A program made the position numbers and the translations under genes. From the NCBI RefSeq assembly GCF_018138085.1, contig NZ_CP073105.1, positions 3,596,001 through 3,660,000 on the forward strand: a DNA stretch of 64,000 nt, in the 5' to 3' direction. Numbering within the stretch: position 1 is the stretch's first letter; every line of letters starts with the position of its first letter. This document shows, piece after piece, positions 36,585 to 46,360 of this stretch. The notes beneath the pieces were generated by a model that worked only from the letters and a program-made list of their open reading frames with translations, was not told the origin of the DNA and did not search any database. The DNA is from Stutzerimonas stutzeri. GTDB lineage: Bacteria; Pseudomonadota; Gammaproteobacteria; Pseudomonadales; Pseudomonadaceae.

Positions 36585-36692
36585 GCTGCACTCCCCATTG
36601 CCAGCGAACGACCCTGCACAGCGGCCGAACAAAAGAGTCGCACATTACGAAGCGCGCAGGATTTAGTCAAATCGACCGCACGGGAAAGCGCG

Positions 36693-37190
36693 CTAGTCAG
36701 ACTTCTCCTGCAACCCCAAGCGCTGATGCCATTGGGCGAGCGATTCGTCGGGATAGCCATCGAAGCAGCGGTCTTCCGGCTCCACCTGCGGTTGCACCCA
36801 TGCGGCCTTCGACGCAAGCATGATGTGCACGGATTCGGGAGGGCTCGGCAGTTCGCTGTCGATAGCCGACGCGTGCGTATGGACCAGGTCTGGCCAGTTG
36901 GGATCCCACAACCAGAGGGCACTACCGCAAAGCTTGCAGAAATGCCGCTGGCCATCGCTGACACGGGTTTCGCCGGTTTGCGTATCGACCATCCTGGCCC
37001 GGTAGACAGTCAGGTATTCTCGCCCTTCGACGCGCAGCGTCCGATGATCGCCACCCAAGTTGATCGCATAGCCGCCGCCCCCAGCCGTCTTGCGGCAGAT
37101 CGAGCAATAGCAGCGCATGAACGGGTATGGCTCGAGCGACTCGAGCGAAAAACGGACGGCCTTGCAGTGACAGGAACCTTCGAGCTTCAT
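36693..37190 (-). CDS. GFA-family (Mss4-like fold) zinc protein
   Basis: 165 aa with the glutathione-dependent formaldehyde-activating (GFA) pattern: GSCHCKAVRF near the N-terminus, CYCSICRKTAG, and HFCKLCGSALW, giving two zinc sites. Most GFA-family proteins have no proven activity despite the name. Stand-alone gene upstream of hom and downstream of dsbC on the same strand. ATG 37190 is preceded by GAGGAGGTGCG. Confidence 0.88.
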   Translation of the reverse strand: MKLEGSCHCKAVRFSLESLEPYPFMRCYCSICRKTAGGGGYAINLGGDHRTLRVEGREYLTVYRARMVDTQTGETRVSDGQRHFCKLCGSALWLWDPNWPDLVHTHASAIDSELPSPPESVHIMLASKAAWVQPQVEPEDRCFDGYPDESLAQWHQRLGLQEKSD

Positions 37191-37298
37191 GTTCGCACCT
37201 CCTCGGTATGCCTTCAGGCTTTGAACACGAGCGAAGGAACAGTTCAGCGAGTGACACTCGCGGCGGCACCTCCATGAGCGAAGGCGCCGCGGTGCGGC

Positions 37299-38027
37299 TT
37301 ACTTGCTGGCTTTCAGAGCAAGCTCGGCAAGCTGGGGTGCGGGCTGATAACCGGGAATGACCTGACCATCGGCCAGGATGATCGCTGGCGTACCCTGCAC
37401 ACCGATCTGCTGACCCATTGCATACTGGGCAGCAACCGGGTTATCGCATTGAACGACCGGCACTTCTTCGCGCGCCTTGGCCTTGTTCATCGCGGCCTGA
37501 CGATCCTTTGAGCACCAGACACTGGCAAGCGTATTGGCACCGTGGCTGCCCATGCCCTGACGGGGGAACGCCATGTAGCGAACCTCGATGCCCAAGCGAT
37601 TCAGCTCAGGCACTTCGCTGTGCAGTTTCTGGCAGTAGCCGCAATCGGTATCGGTGAAAACCGTAATGTGGGTCTTGGGCTTCTCTGGCGCGAAGACCAC
37701 CATGTCGCTGGTCGGCACGGCATCGATCAGCTTGGCGACCGAACGACTCTGCGCCTGCTCCGTCAGGTTAACGGCCTGGCCGTCCTTGAACTGGAACATA
37801 TATCCCTGGATCACGAACTGCCCGTCGGCGCTTGCGTAGAGCTGGCGCCCGCCCTTGAGCTGAACTTGATAGACGCCATCCATGGGGCTTTCCGCGATTG
37901 CCTCGATAGGCATATCGGGCTGGATGGACTGCAGCGAATCACGAATGGCCTTGTCGGCGTCTGCAGCCAGAGCAACGGTGCTGACGACGCCAAGGGTCGC
38001 GGCAGCAAATAAACGAATCACGCGCAT
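37299..38027 (-). CDS. dsbC: Thiol:disulfide interchange protein DsbC
   Basis: Periplasmic disulfide isomerase, 242 aa. Signal peptide ending VALA-ADADK; N-terminal dimerisation domain; thioredoxin domain with active site Cys129-Gly-Tyr-Cys132 and cis-Pro in GVQGTPAIIL. A second Cys pair (VWCSK and VVQCDN) matches the structural disulfide of DsbC. The hom-dsbC-xerD order is that of P. aeruginosa. Confidence 0.96.
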   Translation of the reverse strand: MRVIRLFAAATLGVVSTVALAADADKAIRDSLQSIQPDMPIEAIAESPMDGVYQVQLKGGRQLYASADGQFVIQGYMFQFKDGQAVNLTEQAQSRSVAKLIDAVPTSDMVVFAPEKPKTHITVFTDTDCGYCQKLHSEVPELNRLGIEVRYMAFPRQGMGSHGANTLASVWCSKDRQAAMNKAKAREEVPVVQCDNPVAAQYAMGQQIGVQGTPAIILADGQVIPGYQPAPQLAELALKASK

Positions 38028-38147
38028 GGAGTCTCCGGGCGACTTCGATCGGGAAGGCGCAGATTACCATAGCCGCCATGGTGCGGCGCCTGGCGACGAG
38101 ATTCGCTCGTCGACTTTGTGGGCTGCCGCGCAACCCGCAACGCTCGA

Positions 38148-39044
38148 TCATCCGCGAGGGTGATGCTCGGCATGCAGCGCCTGCAACCGCGCGCGGGCGA
38201 TATGGGTGTAGATCTGTGTGGTCGAGAGGTCGCTGTGCCCCAGCAGCATTTGCACGGTGCGAAGGTCCGCACCGTGGTTGAGCAAGTGTGTGGCGAAGGC
38301 ATGGCGCAGCGTATGCGGCGATATCGGGGCGCTTATCCCGGCCTGCCTGGCATGCAGCTTGATTCGGTGCCAGAAGGTCTGACGCGTCATCAAGTCGCCA
38401 CGGCGACTGGGAAACACCACATCGCTGGCCTTGCCCGCGAGCAACGCATCTCGCCCGTCGCGCAGATAGCGCTTCAACCAATGCATGGCCTCCTCGCCCA
38501 GCGGCACCAGTCGCTCCTTGTTGCCCTTGCCGAAGGTACGCAGCACGGCCTGCCGCGGATTGATCTGCTCGAGGGTCAGGCTGACCAATTCGGTTACCCG
38601 AAGCCCGCAGGCATATAGCACTTCCAGCATGGCACGATCGCGAAGTCCGAGCGGGTCGCCAACGTCGGGGGCGGCCAGCAGCGCCTCCACGTCTGCCTCG
38701 GACAAGGCTTTGGGCAACGGCCGCCCGAGCAGTGGCAGGTCGACCCGCAATGTCGGATCGACCGAAATCCCCCCCTCACGCAGCAGGAAACGATAGAAGC
38801 CGCGCAAGCCAGACAGCAGCCGAGCCGTGGACCGTGCCTTGTAGCCGCTCTGCAGCCGCCAGGCGAGATGATCGAGGATTAACTCACGCCCCGCGTCGGC
38901 CAGCCGTGCGCCGCGCTCGTCCAGCCAACCATTGAACAGCGCAAGGTCACTGCGGTACGCCTCGCGAGTGTTGTCCGAAAGGCCCTTTTCAAGCCAGAGG
39001 GCATCGAGAAAGCGATCGATAACTGGATCATCAAGTGCTGGCAT
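38148..39044 (-). CDS. xerD: Site-specific tyrosine recombinase XerD
   Basis: 298 aa, resolving chromosome dimers at dif with XerC under FtsK control. N-terminal SAM-like core-binding domain (IDRFLDALWLEKGLSDNTREAY). The catalytic domain has Arg in CGLRVTEL, Lys in FGKGNKERLVPL, HTLRHAFATHLL, LGHSDLSTTQIYTH and the final Tyr. It starts at ATG 39044. 120 bp separate it from dsbC on the same strand. Confidence 0.96.
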   Translation of the reverse strand: MPALDDPVIDRFLDALWLEKGLSDNTREAYRSDLALFNGWLDERGARLADAGRELILDHLAWRLQSGYKARSTARLLSGLRGFYRFLLREGGISVDPTLRVDLPLLGRPLPKALSEADVEALLAAPDVGDPLGLRDRAMLEVLYACGLRVTELVSLTLEQINPRQAVLRTFGKGNKERLVPLGEEAMHWLKRYLRDGRDALLAGKASDVVFPSRRGDLMTRQTFWHRIKLHARQAGISAPISPHTLRHAFATHLLNHGADLRTVQMLLGHSDLSTTQIYTHIARARLQALHAEHHPRG

Positions 39045-39196
39045 GGCGATTCATCGCAACAACAAACGCGCAAGTGTTCCACAGGCGGCAGCTGCTGATC
39101 CAGCGCCTGCCGCATGACATCGCGACGGGCATCCTCTGCCATCCGCTGCACCTCCAGATAAGCCGGACGAAGCCGTAGACCTTCAGGACGGAACAA
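39045..39196 (-). other. Possible gene remnant or short ORF between rplS and xerD
   Basis: An open frame from a TTG at 39196 reads FRPEGLRLRPAYLEVQRM..., with natural-looking composition (AEDARRDVMRQALDQQLPP) and a CCC run. It then continues into xerD in a different frame. No Shine-Dalgarno and no recognised family. It lies beyond the rplS terminator. In P. aeruginosa three genes (PA3739-PA3741) sit in this interval, so it may be the scar of a deletion; it may also be noncoding. Confidence 0.25.
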
Positions 39197-39201
39197 TATC
39201 C

Positions 39202-39234
39202 AAAAAAAAAGCCCCGCACGAGGCGGGGCTTTTT
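39202..39234 (-). terminator. Intrinsic terminator of the rpsP-rimM-trmD-rplS operon
   Basis: GCCCCGC-CTCGT-GCGGGGC followed by nine T residues on the minus strand, 17 bp past the rplS stop. Confidence 0.92.
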
Positions 39235-39250
39235 CTGCAAGGATCGCTTC

Positions 39251-39601
39251 TCAGGAAAGCTTTTCCTTGATGCGGGCTGCCTTGCCGGACAGCGCGCGGA
39301 GGTAGTACAGCTTGGCTTTGCGGACGTCACCACGACGCTTGACGCTGAGGCTGTCGACCATCGGGCTGTAGTACTGGAAAGTACGCTCGACACCAACACC
39401 GTTGGAAATCTTGCGAACGGTGAAGGCGCTGTTCAGGCCGCGGTTGCGCTTGCCGATCACGACACCTTCGAAGGCCTGAAGACGCTCACGCTCGCCTTCC
39501 TTCACCTTCACCTGGACAACTACGGTGTCACCAGGGGCGAACGGAGGCAGTTCTTTGGTCATCTGCTCGGCTTCGAGCGCCTGGATAATCTTGTTGGTCA
39601 T
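39251..39601 (-). CDS. rplS: 50S ribosomal protein L19
   Basis: 116 aa, located at the 30S-50S interface. Typical sequence: [41 protein letters not shown] and [16 protein letters not shown], ending KIKEKL-like RIKEKLS. Last gene of the rpsP-rimM-trmD-rplS operon, 43 bp after trmD. Confidence 0.98.
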   Translation of the reverse strand: MTNKIIQALEAEQMTKELPPFAPGDTVVVQVKVKEGERERLQAFEGVVIGKRNRGLNSAFTVRKISNGVGVERTFQYYSPMVDSLSVKRRGDVRKAKLYYLRALSGKAARIKEKLS

Positions 39602-39644
39602 GCTGTGCTCCTAAGGCAGGCCGTCATGGCGTGCCATCGATACG

Positions 39645-40397
39645 TTAACTATCGTCCCGCTGACGGATGTATTCCTTCAGCAGCTTTTGTTCTTCTCCAG
39701 ATAGCGAGCGGCTATCCAGAAGATCAGCGCGGCGCTCCCAGGTCCTTCCGAGGGACTGCTGCAAGCGCCAGCGCCGGATGTGTTCATGATTGCCACTAAG
39801 CAGCACCTCAGGAACACGCTTATCCGCATACACCTCCGGTCGCGTGTAGTGCGGACAGTCGAGCAGGCCGTCGGTAAACGAGTCCTCCTCGGCGGAATCA
39901 GCATGACCCAGCGCTCCGGGGAGCAAGCGGGTCACCGCATCGATCAGCACCATGGCCGGCAGCTCACCGCCGGACAGCACGTAGTCGCCGATCGACCATT
40001 CCTCGTCGACATACGCTTCGATGAAGCGCTCGTCGATACCTTCATAGCGGCCGGCAATGAGGATTAGCCCCTCTTCCTGCGCCATACCACGGACATCGGC
40101 CTGTTTCAGCTGACGCCCCTGGGGCGACAGGTAAATCACCTTCGCCTTGTCACCCGCGGCCTGCCTGGCGTCGGCCAAGGCAAGCTCGAGCGGCTTGATC
40201 TTCATCACCATACCGGGACCACCGCCGAAGGGCCGGTCGTCCACCGTCTGGTGTCGATCATCCGTGTAGCTGCGAGGATTCCAGCATCGCAGCTGGAGCA
40301 GCCCCTGCTTCACAGCGCGACTGGTGATCCCGTAGTTACTGATGGCAGCGAACATGTCCGGGAACAGACTGATGACCTCGACACGAAAGCTCGACAT
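39645..40397 (-). CDS. trmD: tRNA (guanine-N1-)-methyltransferase
   Basis: SAM-dependent m1G37 methyltransferase of the SPOUT (trefoil-knot) class. The ATG at 40397 gives [16 protein letters not shown] and 250 aa, close to other Pseudomonas TrmD. The knot motifs [24 protein letters not shown] and [16 protein letters not shown], and [16 protein letters not shown], are present. A longer reading from 40421 overlaps rimM and is unlikely. Starts 5 bp after the rimM stop. Confidence 0.97.
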   Translation of the reverse strand: MSSFRVEVISLFPDMFAAISNYGITSRAVKQGLLQLRCWNPRSYTDDRHQTVDDRPFGGGPGMVMKIKPLELALADARQAAGDKAKVIYLSPQGRQLKQADVRGMAQEEGLILIAGRYEGIDERFIEAYVDEEWSIGDYVLSGGELPAMVLIDAVTRLLPGALGHADSAEEDSFTDGLLDCPHYTRPEVYADKRVPEVLLSGNHEHIRRWRLQQSLGRTWERRADLLDSRSLSGEEQKLLKEYIRQRDDS

Positions 40398-40402
40398 GTC
40401 GC

Positions 40403-40939
40403 TCAGAAGTCCGCATCCCATTCGACGCGCATCTCGCCCGCATCCAGATCGACCTTCAACACACAGGGGTCGGTGTAAGGCAGCAAACGTTCACGATCGT
40501 CCAGACTGCCGTCAAACGGCTTCACCACAAGGACATCGTTGGCTCCGGTCTCAAGCAGGTGATCCACCCGCCCAAGCACCTGCCCGAGCTGATTGATGAC
40601 CGTCAGGCCCTGAAGCTGGAACCAGTAATACTCTTCGCCGGTCAATGCAGGCAGTTCGCTACGCGGTATGCAGATCTCGAAGTCGGCATATGTACGCGCC
40701 ACTTCACGATCTGTCAGCCCATTGAGCGTAGCCACCAGAATCTTGCCCTGGAGGCGCCCCTTGATCAGCTCGACCTGCTTGATCTCGTCGCCTCGCCTGA
40801 GCGTCCAGCGTCGATAATCCAGCAGATTTTCGATCGGGTCGGTAAAGGAATAGACCTTTACGTCGCCACGCACGCCATGCACCGAAACGATCTTGCCGAT
40901 GACGATAAGGTCTTCGGCCGGAGCTGACGTCGCGTTCAT
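40403..40939 (-). CDS. rimM: 16S rRNA processing protein RimM
   Basis: 178-aa 30S maturation factor that binds S19 and the 3' (head) domain. N-terminal RimM domain: [23 protein letters not shown]-terminal PRC-barrel: [22 protein letters not shown] and NDVLVVKP. Acts in 16S rRNA head-domain processing. It lies 4 bp after the rpsP stop. Confidence 0.97.
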   Translation of the reverse strand: MNATSAPAEDLIVIGKIVSVHGVRGDVKVYSFTDPIENLLDYRRWTLRRGDEIKQVELIKGRLQGKILVATLNGLTDREVARTYADFEICIPRSELPALTGEEYYWFQLQGLTVINQLGQVLGRVDHLLETGANDVLVVKPFDGSLDDRERLLPYTDPCVLKVDLDAGEMRVEWDADF

Positions 40940-40943
40940 ATAC

Positions 40944-41195
40944 TTAGGCAGCAGCCTTGGCAGCTTCCTTCAGCAGCTGAGCAACACGCTCAGACGGCTG
41001 TGCGCCCTGGCTCAGCCAGTAAGCAGCACGCTCCTGGTTTACAGAGAGCTTCACTTCCGCACCCGAGGCGACCGGATTGAAGAAGCCGATACGCTCAACG
41101 AAGCGACCATCGCGCGGGTTGCGGCTGTTGGTCACGGTCAGGTGGTAGAAAGGGCGCTTCTTGGAGCCGCCACGGGCGAGACGAATAGTTACCAT
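40944..41195 (-). CDS. rpsP: 30S ribosomal protein S16
   Basis: 83 aa, starting [20 protein letters not shown] and containing [19 protein letters not shown]; usual length. The start is ATG 41195; the frame is open upstream but without similarity. First gene of the operon. Confidence 0.98.
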   Translation of the reverse strand: MVTIRLARGGSKKRPFYHLTVTNSRNPRDGRFVERIGFFNPVASGAEVKLSVNQERAAYWLSQGAQPSERVAQLLKEAAKAAA

Positions 41196-41262
41196 GTGAA
41201 CATCGTTCCTGTAGTCGGTACAGCAAATCTGAATGCAGGGCCCAAGGCCCGAAAGGCCGCAT

Positions 41263-41290
41263 ATTCTAAGGATTATCCGGACTTTTGCAA
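41263..41290 (-). promoter_or_regulatory. Sigma-70 promoter of the rpsP operon
   Basis: On the minus strand TTGCAA (41290-41285), 16 nt, then TAGAAT (41268-41263). This would give a leader of about 60 nt before rpsP. Confidence 0.6.
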
Positions 41291-41308
41291 ATGGCTTTTT
41301 CAAAAACA

Positions 41309-41329
41309 AAGGCAGGCCCCCGCGGGGCC
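41309..41329 (-). terminator. Intrinsic terminator after ffh
   Basis: GGCCCC-GCG-GGGGCC on the minus strand is followed by TGCCTTTGTTTTTG, 31 bp past the ffh stop. Confidence 0.75.
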
Positions 41330-41360
41330 CGATCGAAGGGCCTCGCCAAGGGCCCGAAAA

Positions 41361-42737
41361 TCAGAACTTGGGCATCCCACCGCCGGGGAACATCCCGCCC
41401 ATGCCGCGCATCATCTTGGCCATGCCGCCTTTGCCGCTGACCTTCTTCATCATCTTCTGCATCTGTTTATGCTGCTTGATCAGCCGGCCGATGTCCTGAA
41501 CCTGGGTACCGGAGCCCATGGCAATACGCCGCTTACGAGAGCCGCTGATGATGTCAGGATTACGCCGCTCGACGGGCGTCATCGAGTTGATGATGGCCTC
41601 CATCTGCTTGAACTGCTTCTCGGCCGCGCCCTGCGCATTGCCCATTTGCGACAGATTCACGCCACCGATCGAAGGCAGCTTGTCCATCAGGCCGCCGAGC
41701 CCACCCATGTTCTTCATTTGCTGAAGCTGATCACGGAAATCCTCCAGATCAAAGCCCTTGCCTTTCTTCAGCTTCTTGGTGAGCTTCTCGGCCTTCTCCC
41801 GATCCATGGTCTGCTCGGCCTGCTCGATCAGGCTGAGCACATCACCCATGCCGAGGATGCGCGAGGCGATTCGGTCGGGATGAAACGGCTCGAGTGCGTC
41901 GCTCTTCTCGCCCATGCCGAGGAATTTGATCGGCTTGCCGGTGATGTGACGGACCGACAGCGCGGCCCCGCCACGCGCATCGCCGTCGACCTTGGTCAGC
42001 ACTACACCGGTCAGCGGCAAGGCTTCACCGAAGGCCTTGGCCGTATTGGCCGCATCCTGACCGGTCATGGCGTCGACCACGAAGAGCGTCTCGGCCGGGT
42101 TGATCGCGGCATGCACGGCCTGGATCTCGGCCATCATCTCGGCGTCGATGGCCAGACGTCCGGCCGTGTCGACCAGCACCACGTCGATGTATTTGAGCTT
42201 GGCCTCGCGAATCGCCGCCTGAGCGATCTCGACCGGCTTCTGGCTGACGTCGGACGGGAAGAACGTCACCCCTACTTCGGCAGCCAGCGTTTCCAGCTGT
42301 TTGATCGCCGCCGGGCGGTAGACGTCCGCGGAGACCACCAGCACCGACTTTTTCTTGCGCTCCTTGAGGAAGCGGGCGAGCTTGCCGACGGTCGTGGTCT
42401 TGCCCGCGCCCTGCAGACCGGCCATCAGCACCACGGCAGGAGGCACCACACTGAGGGCAAGATCCTCGTTGGCCGCGCCCATCAGCTCTTCGAGCTCGGC
42501 GCGTACGATCTTCACGAATGCCTGCCCCGGCGTCAGGCTCTTGGACACCTCGGTGCCAACCGCCCTGTCCTTGACCCTGGCAACGAAGTCCTTGACCACG
42601 GGCAACGCAACGTCGGCCTCGAGTAGCGCCATCCGCACTTCGCGCAGGGTGTCCTTGATGTTGTCCTCGGTCAGCTTGGCCTTGCCGGTGACATGGCGAA
42701 GCGTCTGGGAAAGGCGATCGGTAAGGTTTTCAAACAT
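41361..42737 (-). CDS. ffh: Signal recognition particle protein Ffh
   Basis: SRP54 GTPase that, with 4.5S RNA, targets nascent membrane proteins to FtsY. 458 aa. N domain; G domain with the P-loop GLQGAGKTTTVGKLA, DTAGRLA and TKVDGDARGG; C-terminal methionine-rich M domain (QMQKMMKKVSGKGGMAKMMRGMGGM) ending GGGMPKF. A TATAAT at 42778-42773 (minus strand) is a probable -10; its -35 is poor. Upstream of rpsP on the same strand but with its own terminator. Confidence 0.97.
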   Translation of the reverse strand: MFENLTDRLSQTLRHVTGKAKLTEDNIKDTLREVRMALLEADVALPVVKDFVARVKDRAVGTEVSKSLTPGQAFVKIVRAELEELMGAANEDLALSVVPPAVVLMAGLQGAGKTTTVGKLARFLKERKKKSVLVVSADVYRPAAIKQLETLAAEVGVTFFPSDVSQKPVEIAQAAIREAKLKYIDVVLVDTAGRLAIDAEMMAEIQAVHAAINPAETLFVVDAMTGQDAANTAKAFGEALPLTGVVLTKVDGDARGGAALSVRHITGKPIKFLGMGEKSDALEPFHPDRIASRILGMGDVLSLIEQAEQTMDREKAEKLTKKLKKGKGFDLEDFRDQLQQMKNMGGLGGLMDKLPSIGGVNLSQMGNAQGAAEKQFKQMEAIINSMTPVERRNPDIISGSRKRRIAMGSGTQVQDIGRLIKQHKQMQKMMKKVSGKGGMAKMMRGMGGMFPGGGMPKF

Positions 42738-42966
42738 GTGCCGTGTCCACGCTGGATGTGGTTAAGGGGCCGATTATAGAAGCTGCGACCCCTGCGCCGG
42801 TACCCCGCTGTCGAGGCTTTTCATCGCGACGCCCCGACCGGCCCGGAAGACAGACGCACAGGCGGCCCGCACGCCGAGCGCACCCAGCCGCCTGCGCCAT
42901 TCACGCACTTTTGTGCGCCCAGGGTTTGTGCCACACTCAGCGCCTTTCGAGCCTGCTAACAGACCT

Positions 42967-43767
42967 ATGCACCCTCTGCTACCGAGCCTAGCCGCCGCTT
43001 GCCTTTACGCAGGCGTCACCGGATACCAGGGCCTGCGCCTGGCGCAACGCACCGTGCCGGACAAACGCCTGCTTCTCGCGCTGGGCGCGCTGGCCCTACT
43101 GGCGCACGGGGTGAGCCTGTTCATTCAGCTGCTGTCGCCCAGCGGCCTGCATCTGGATTTCTTCACGGCCTCGAGCCTGATCGCCGCGGCCGTCATCCTG
43201 CTGATCCTGCTCGCCTTGTACCGCATGCCGGTTGAAAACCTTCTGCTGCTGCTCTTTCCGCTCGGCTGTCTGACGGTACTTTTCGCTCAGTTCGCGCCCT
43301 CCGGTACAGCACCGGCCATTGCCGAAGAACCGGGCATTCTGGCGCATATCCTGTTTTCCATACTGGCTTACGGGATGCTTACCATCGCCGTTTTCCAGTC
43401 GCTGCTGCTGCTGTTGCAGGACCATCATCTCAAGCACAAGCACCCCTCCGGCCTGATCAAGAACTTCCCGCCGCTGCAAACCATGGAAAGCCTGCTGTTC
43501 GGCTTTCTGCTTGCCGGCTGGCTGCTGCTGTCGGCTTCTCTGATCTCCGGCTGGCTGTTCCTGGAGAACCTGTTCGCTCAGCATCTCGTGCACAAGACGC
43601 TGCTCTCGGTGATCGCCTGGGTGGTCTTTGGTCTGCTGCTGTGGGGGCGACATCAGCTTGGCTGGCGCGGTTACAAGGCCATCCGCTGGACGCTGGCAGG
43701 CTTCTGTCTACTGATGTTGGCCTATTTCGGCAGCAAGCTTGTCCGCGAATTCATCCTGCACATCTAA
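42967..43767 (+). CDS. ypjD: Inner-membrane cytochrome c assembly-like protein (YpjD/CcsA family)
   Basis: 266 aa with about eight transmembrane helices in the CcsA/CcmC-like arrangement. The family region is visible as GILAHILFSILAYGMLTIAVFQS (a helix with a conserved His) and a second His-rich turn (QHLVHKTLLSVIAWVVFGLLLWGRH). The name follows E. coli YpjD, whose function is not known; in Pseudomonas it routinely sits between ffh and a CorC-like gene. The start is ATG 42967. Divergent from ffh. Confidence 0.88.
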   Translation: MHPLLPSLAAACLYAGVTGYQGLRLAQRTVPDKRLLLALGALALLAHGVSLFIQLLSPSGLHLDFFTASSLIAAAVILLILLALYRMPVENLLLLLFPLGCLTVLFAQFAPSGTAPAIAEEPGILAHILFSILAYGMLTIAVFQSLLLLLQDHHLKHKHPSGLIKNFPPLQTMESLLFGFLLAGWLLLSASLISGWLFLENLFAQHLVHKTLLSVIAWVVFGLLLWGRHQLGWRGYKAIRWTLAGFCLLMLAYFGSKLVREFILHI

Positions 43768-43807
43768 CTGCGCGCGACGAAACATCAACGGACCCTAGGA
43801 ATACCAA

Positions 43808-45094
43808 GTGGAACATCTACACCCCGGCTTCCTGGTCGGCATGCTGGTTTTCCTGCTTTTGTGCTCGGCATTCTTTTCCAGCTCCGAAACCGGGATGCTC
43901 AGCCTGAACCGCTATCGCCTGCGTCACCGCGCCAAGGAAGGGCACCGGGGCGCAAAGCGAGCGAGTGCGTTGCTCGAGCGGCCGGACCGACTGCTGGGCA
44001 CCATTCTGGTCGGCAACAACTTCGTCAACATCCTCGCCTCGTCGATCGCCACGGTTCTGGCAATCAAATTCTGGGGCGAAGCCGGCATCGCCGTCGCCAC
44101 CATCGGCCTGACCATCATCCTGCTGATCTTTGGCGAGATAACCCCCAAGACGCTTGCCGCTTTACGCCCCGAAGCGATCGCCTACCCGGTCAGCCTTCCT
44201 CTGCTGTTGCTGCAGCGAGTGCTGTATCCGCTGGTGGCTCTGCTTAACTGGATCAGCAACGGCCTGCTCAAGCTGCTCGGCATCGACCTCTCCAATAAAG
44301 GCAACGACAGCCTTTCCACCGAAGAGCTGCGCAGCGTGGTACATGAGTCGGGCAGCGACATGCCAATGAATCGCCAAAGCATGCTGCTCGGCATCCTCGA
44401 TCTTGAAAGAGTCACGGTCGATGACATCATGATTCCGCGCAACGAGGTTGCCGGCATCGATCTGGAAGACGACCTGGAGACCATCGTGACGCAGCTGCGC
44501 ACGACGCCGCATACGCGCCTTCCAGTGTTTCGCAAGGACATCAATCAGATCGAAGGCATCGTGCACATGCGCCAGATCGCCCGCCTGCTCAGCCATGATC
44601 AGCTGACCCGGGACAGCTTGCTGGAAGCCTGCAACGAACCCTACTTCATCCCCGAAAACACGCCGCTTTCCACCCAGCTGGTGAACTTCCAGAAACAGAA
44701 ACGCCGCATCGGTATCGTCGTCGACGAATATGGCGATGTTCTCGGAATCGTTACCCTGGAAGACATCCTCGAAGAGATCGTTGGTGAGTTCAGCAATCAG
44801 GACGCCTTGCGCAGCCCCGACATACACCCGCAGGAAGACGGCACGCTGGTGATCGACGGCGCGGCCTACCTTCGCGAAGTCAACCGGGCGCTTGGCTGGC
44901 AGCTGCCCTGCAATGGCCCCAAGACCCTGAACGGGCTGATCACCGAGGCGCTCGAACACATTCCGGACAGCGGCATCTGCCTGCAGATCAATCAGTACCG
45001 GCTGGAAATCCTGCAAGCGGCGGACAATCGCGTCAAAAGCGTGCGCGCCTGGGTGGTCGCGGACAGTCAGAAGCCAGCCGACGACGCGCCTTGA
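43808..45094 (+). CDS. CNNM/CorC family transporter-associated protein
   Basis: 428 aa. N-terminal DUF21 membrane domain (CSAFFSSSETGMLSLNRYRLRH, residues about 18-39; four helices). A CBS pair follows (VDDIMIPRNEVAGIDLE and DVLGIVTLEDILEEIVGEF), then a C-terminal CorC_HlyC domain. CNNM relatives are implicated in Mg2+ or Na+ efflux; the exact role of the bacterial YfjD/CorB subgroup is debated. It starts at GTG 43808 behind TAGGAA, 40 bp after ypjD, probably cotranscribed. Convergent with purT. Confidence 0.92.
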   Translation: MEHLHPGFLVGMLVFLLLCSAFFSSSETGMLSLNRYRLRHRAKEGHRGAKRASALLERPDRLLGTILVGNNFVNILASSIATVLAIKFWGEAGIAVATIGLTIILLIFGEITPKTLAALRPEAIAYPVSLPLLLLQRVLYPLVALLNWISNGLLKLLGIDLSNKGNDSLSTEELRSVVHESGSDMPMNRQSMLLGILDLERVTVDDIMIPRNEVAGIDLEDDLETIVTQLRTTPHTRLPVFRKDINQIEGIVHMRQIARLLSHDQLTRDSLLEACNEPYFIPENTPLSTQLVNFQKQKRRIGIVVDEYGDVLGIVTLEDILEEIVGEFSNQDALRSPDIHPQEDGTLVIDGAAYLREVNRALGWQLPCNGPKTLNGLITEALEHIPDSGICLQINQYRLEILQAADNRVKSVRAWVVADSQKPADDAP

Positions 45095-45118
45095 AGCGCG
45101 CCGCCCACGACCCGGTCG

Positions 45119-46300
45119 CTATAGCCTTGTATCGATTGCCGCAGCCGCCCGTAGCGCCTTGGCACGCGCGGCCTCGATCGAGCTATCGCGCGCCAGCGCA
45201 ACACCCATGCGCCGCTGACCGCTGACGCCCGGTTTGCCGAACAGCCGCAATGCCGTGTCCGGTTCGGCCAGCGCCTCGGCCAGGTGACCGAAGCTCACCT
45301 GTTCGGATTCACCCTGCACCAACACCACCGCCGAGGCGGACGGGCCGAACTGCCGAATCGCCGGAATCGGCAGCCCGAGGATAGCCCGCGCATGCAGGGC
45401 GAACTCGGAGAGATCCTGGGAAATCAGGGTCACCAGACCGGTATCGTGCGGCCTGGGCGAAACCTCACAGAACCAGACCTTGTCGCCCTTGATGAACAGT
45501 TCGACACCGAAGATGCCGCGCCCTCCCAGCCCTTCCGTTACGGCCAGGGCGATGCGCTCGGCCTCCGCCATCGCGCCGGGCGTCATTGGCTGGGGTTGCC
45601 AGGATTCCTGGTAATCGCCTTTTTCCTGTCGATGCCCGACCGGCTCGCAGAAGGTCGTTCCAGATGAATGGCGAACGGTCAGCAGGGTGATTTCGTAATC
45701 GAAATCGATGAATCCCTCGACGATCACCCGCCCCTTCCCGGCCCGCCCGCCAGCCTGTGCGTACTCCCACGCACCAAGGACATCGGCCTCGCCACGCAGC
45801 ACCGACTGGCCTTTGCCTGACGAGCTCATGACAGGTTTGATCAGGCAGGGAAACCCCAGCGCGGCGACAGCCGAGCGGCACTCTTCCAACGAATCGGCGA
45901 AGCGGTAAGGCGAGGTCGGCAGTCCCAGCTCTTCGGCAGCCAGGCGGCGAATGCCCTCGCGATTCATGGTCAGTTGCGCGGCGCGCGCGTTCGGAATGAC
46001 GGTGTAGCCCTCGCCCTCCAGCTCCACCAGCGTCGCGGTGGCAATCGCCTCGATTTCGGGCACGATGAAATGCGGTTTTTCCTGTTCGATGACCGCGCGC
46101 AACGCGGCGCCGTCGAGCATGTCGATGACATGGTGCCGATGGGCCACCTGCATCGCCGGCGCGTTGGCGTAGCGGTCAACGGCTATGACCTCCACACCCA
46201 GACGTTGCAGCTCTATGACCAGCTCTTTGCCGAGCTCACCAGAGCCACAGAGCAGCACACGTGTAGCGCTGGCCGAAAGCGGCGTACCTATTCGGGGCAT
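45119..46300 (-). CDS. purT: Formate-dependent phosphoribosylglycinamide formyltransferase 2
   Basis: ATP-grasp enzyme making formyl-GAR from formate and ATP, an alternative to folate-dependent PurN. 393 aa. N-terminal [33 protein letters not shown]-grasp: [17 protein letters not shown] and [16 protein letters not shown]. Metal-binding segment: [25 protein letters not shown]. Monocistronic and convergent with the CorC-like gene. Confidence 0.97.
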   Translation of the reverse strand: MPRIGTPLSASATRVLLCGSGELGKELVIELQRLGVEVIAVDRYANAPAMQVAHRHHVIDMLDGAALRAVIEQEKPHFIVPEIEAIATATLVELEGEGYTVIPNARAAQLTMNREGIRRLAAEELGLPTSPYRFADSLEECRSAVAALGFPCLIKPVMSSSGKGQSVLRGEADVLGAWEYAQAGGRAGKGRVIVEGFIDFDYEITLLTVRHSSGTTFCEPVGHRQEKGDYQESWQPQPMTPGAMAEAERIALAVTEGLGGRGIFGVELFIKGDKVWFCEVSPRPHDTGLVTLISQDLSEFALHARAILGLPIPAIRQFGPSASAVVLVQGESEQVSFGHLAEALAEPDTALRLFGKPGVSGQRRMGVALARDSSIEAARAKALRAAAAIDTRL

Positions 46301-46360
46301 GTCATTCCTCGTAACGCAGACAGTAAAGAAATTCCCGTGCCGATATCTCGCACGTCAGCC

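Noticed and set aside
35367..37277. Long open frame antisense to hom (636 codons)
   Set aside because: Lies opposite a well-conserved gene, has biased His/Gln/Arg/Asp composition typical of antisense frames in GC-rich DNA, and shows no domain or signal.
40893..42626. 577-codon open frame antisense to ffh and rpsP
   Set aside because: Shadow of high third-position GC; no recognised motif and no ribosome-binding site.
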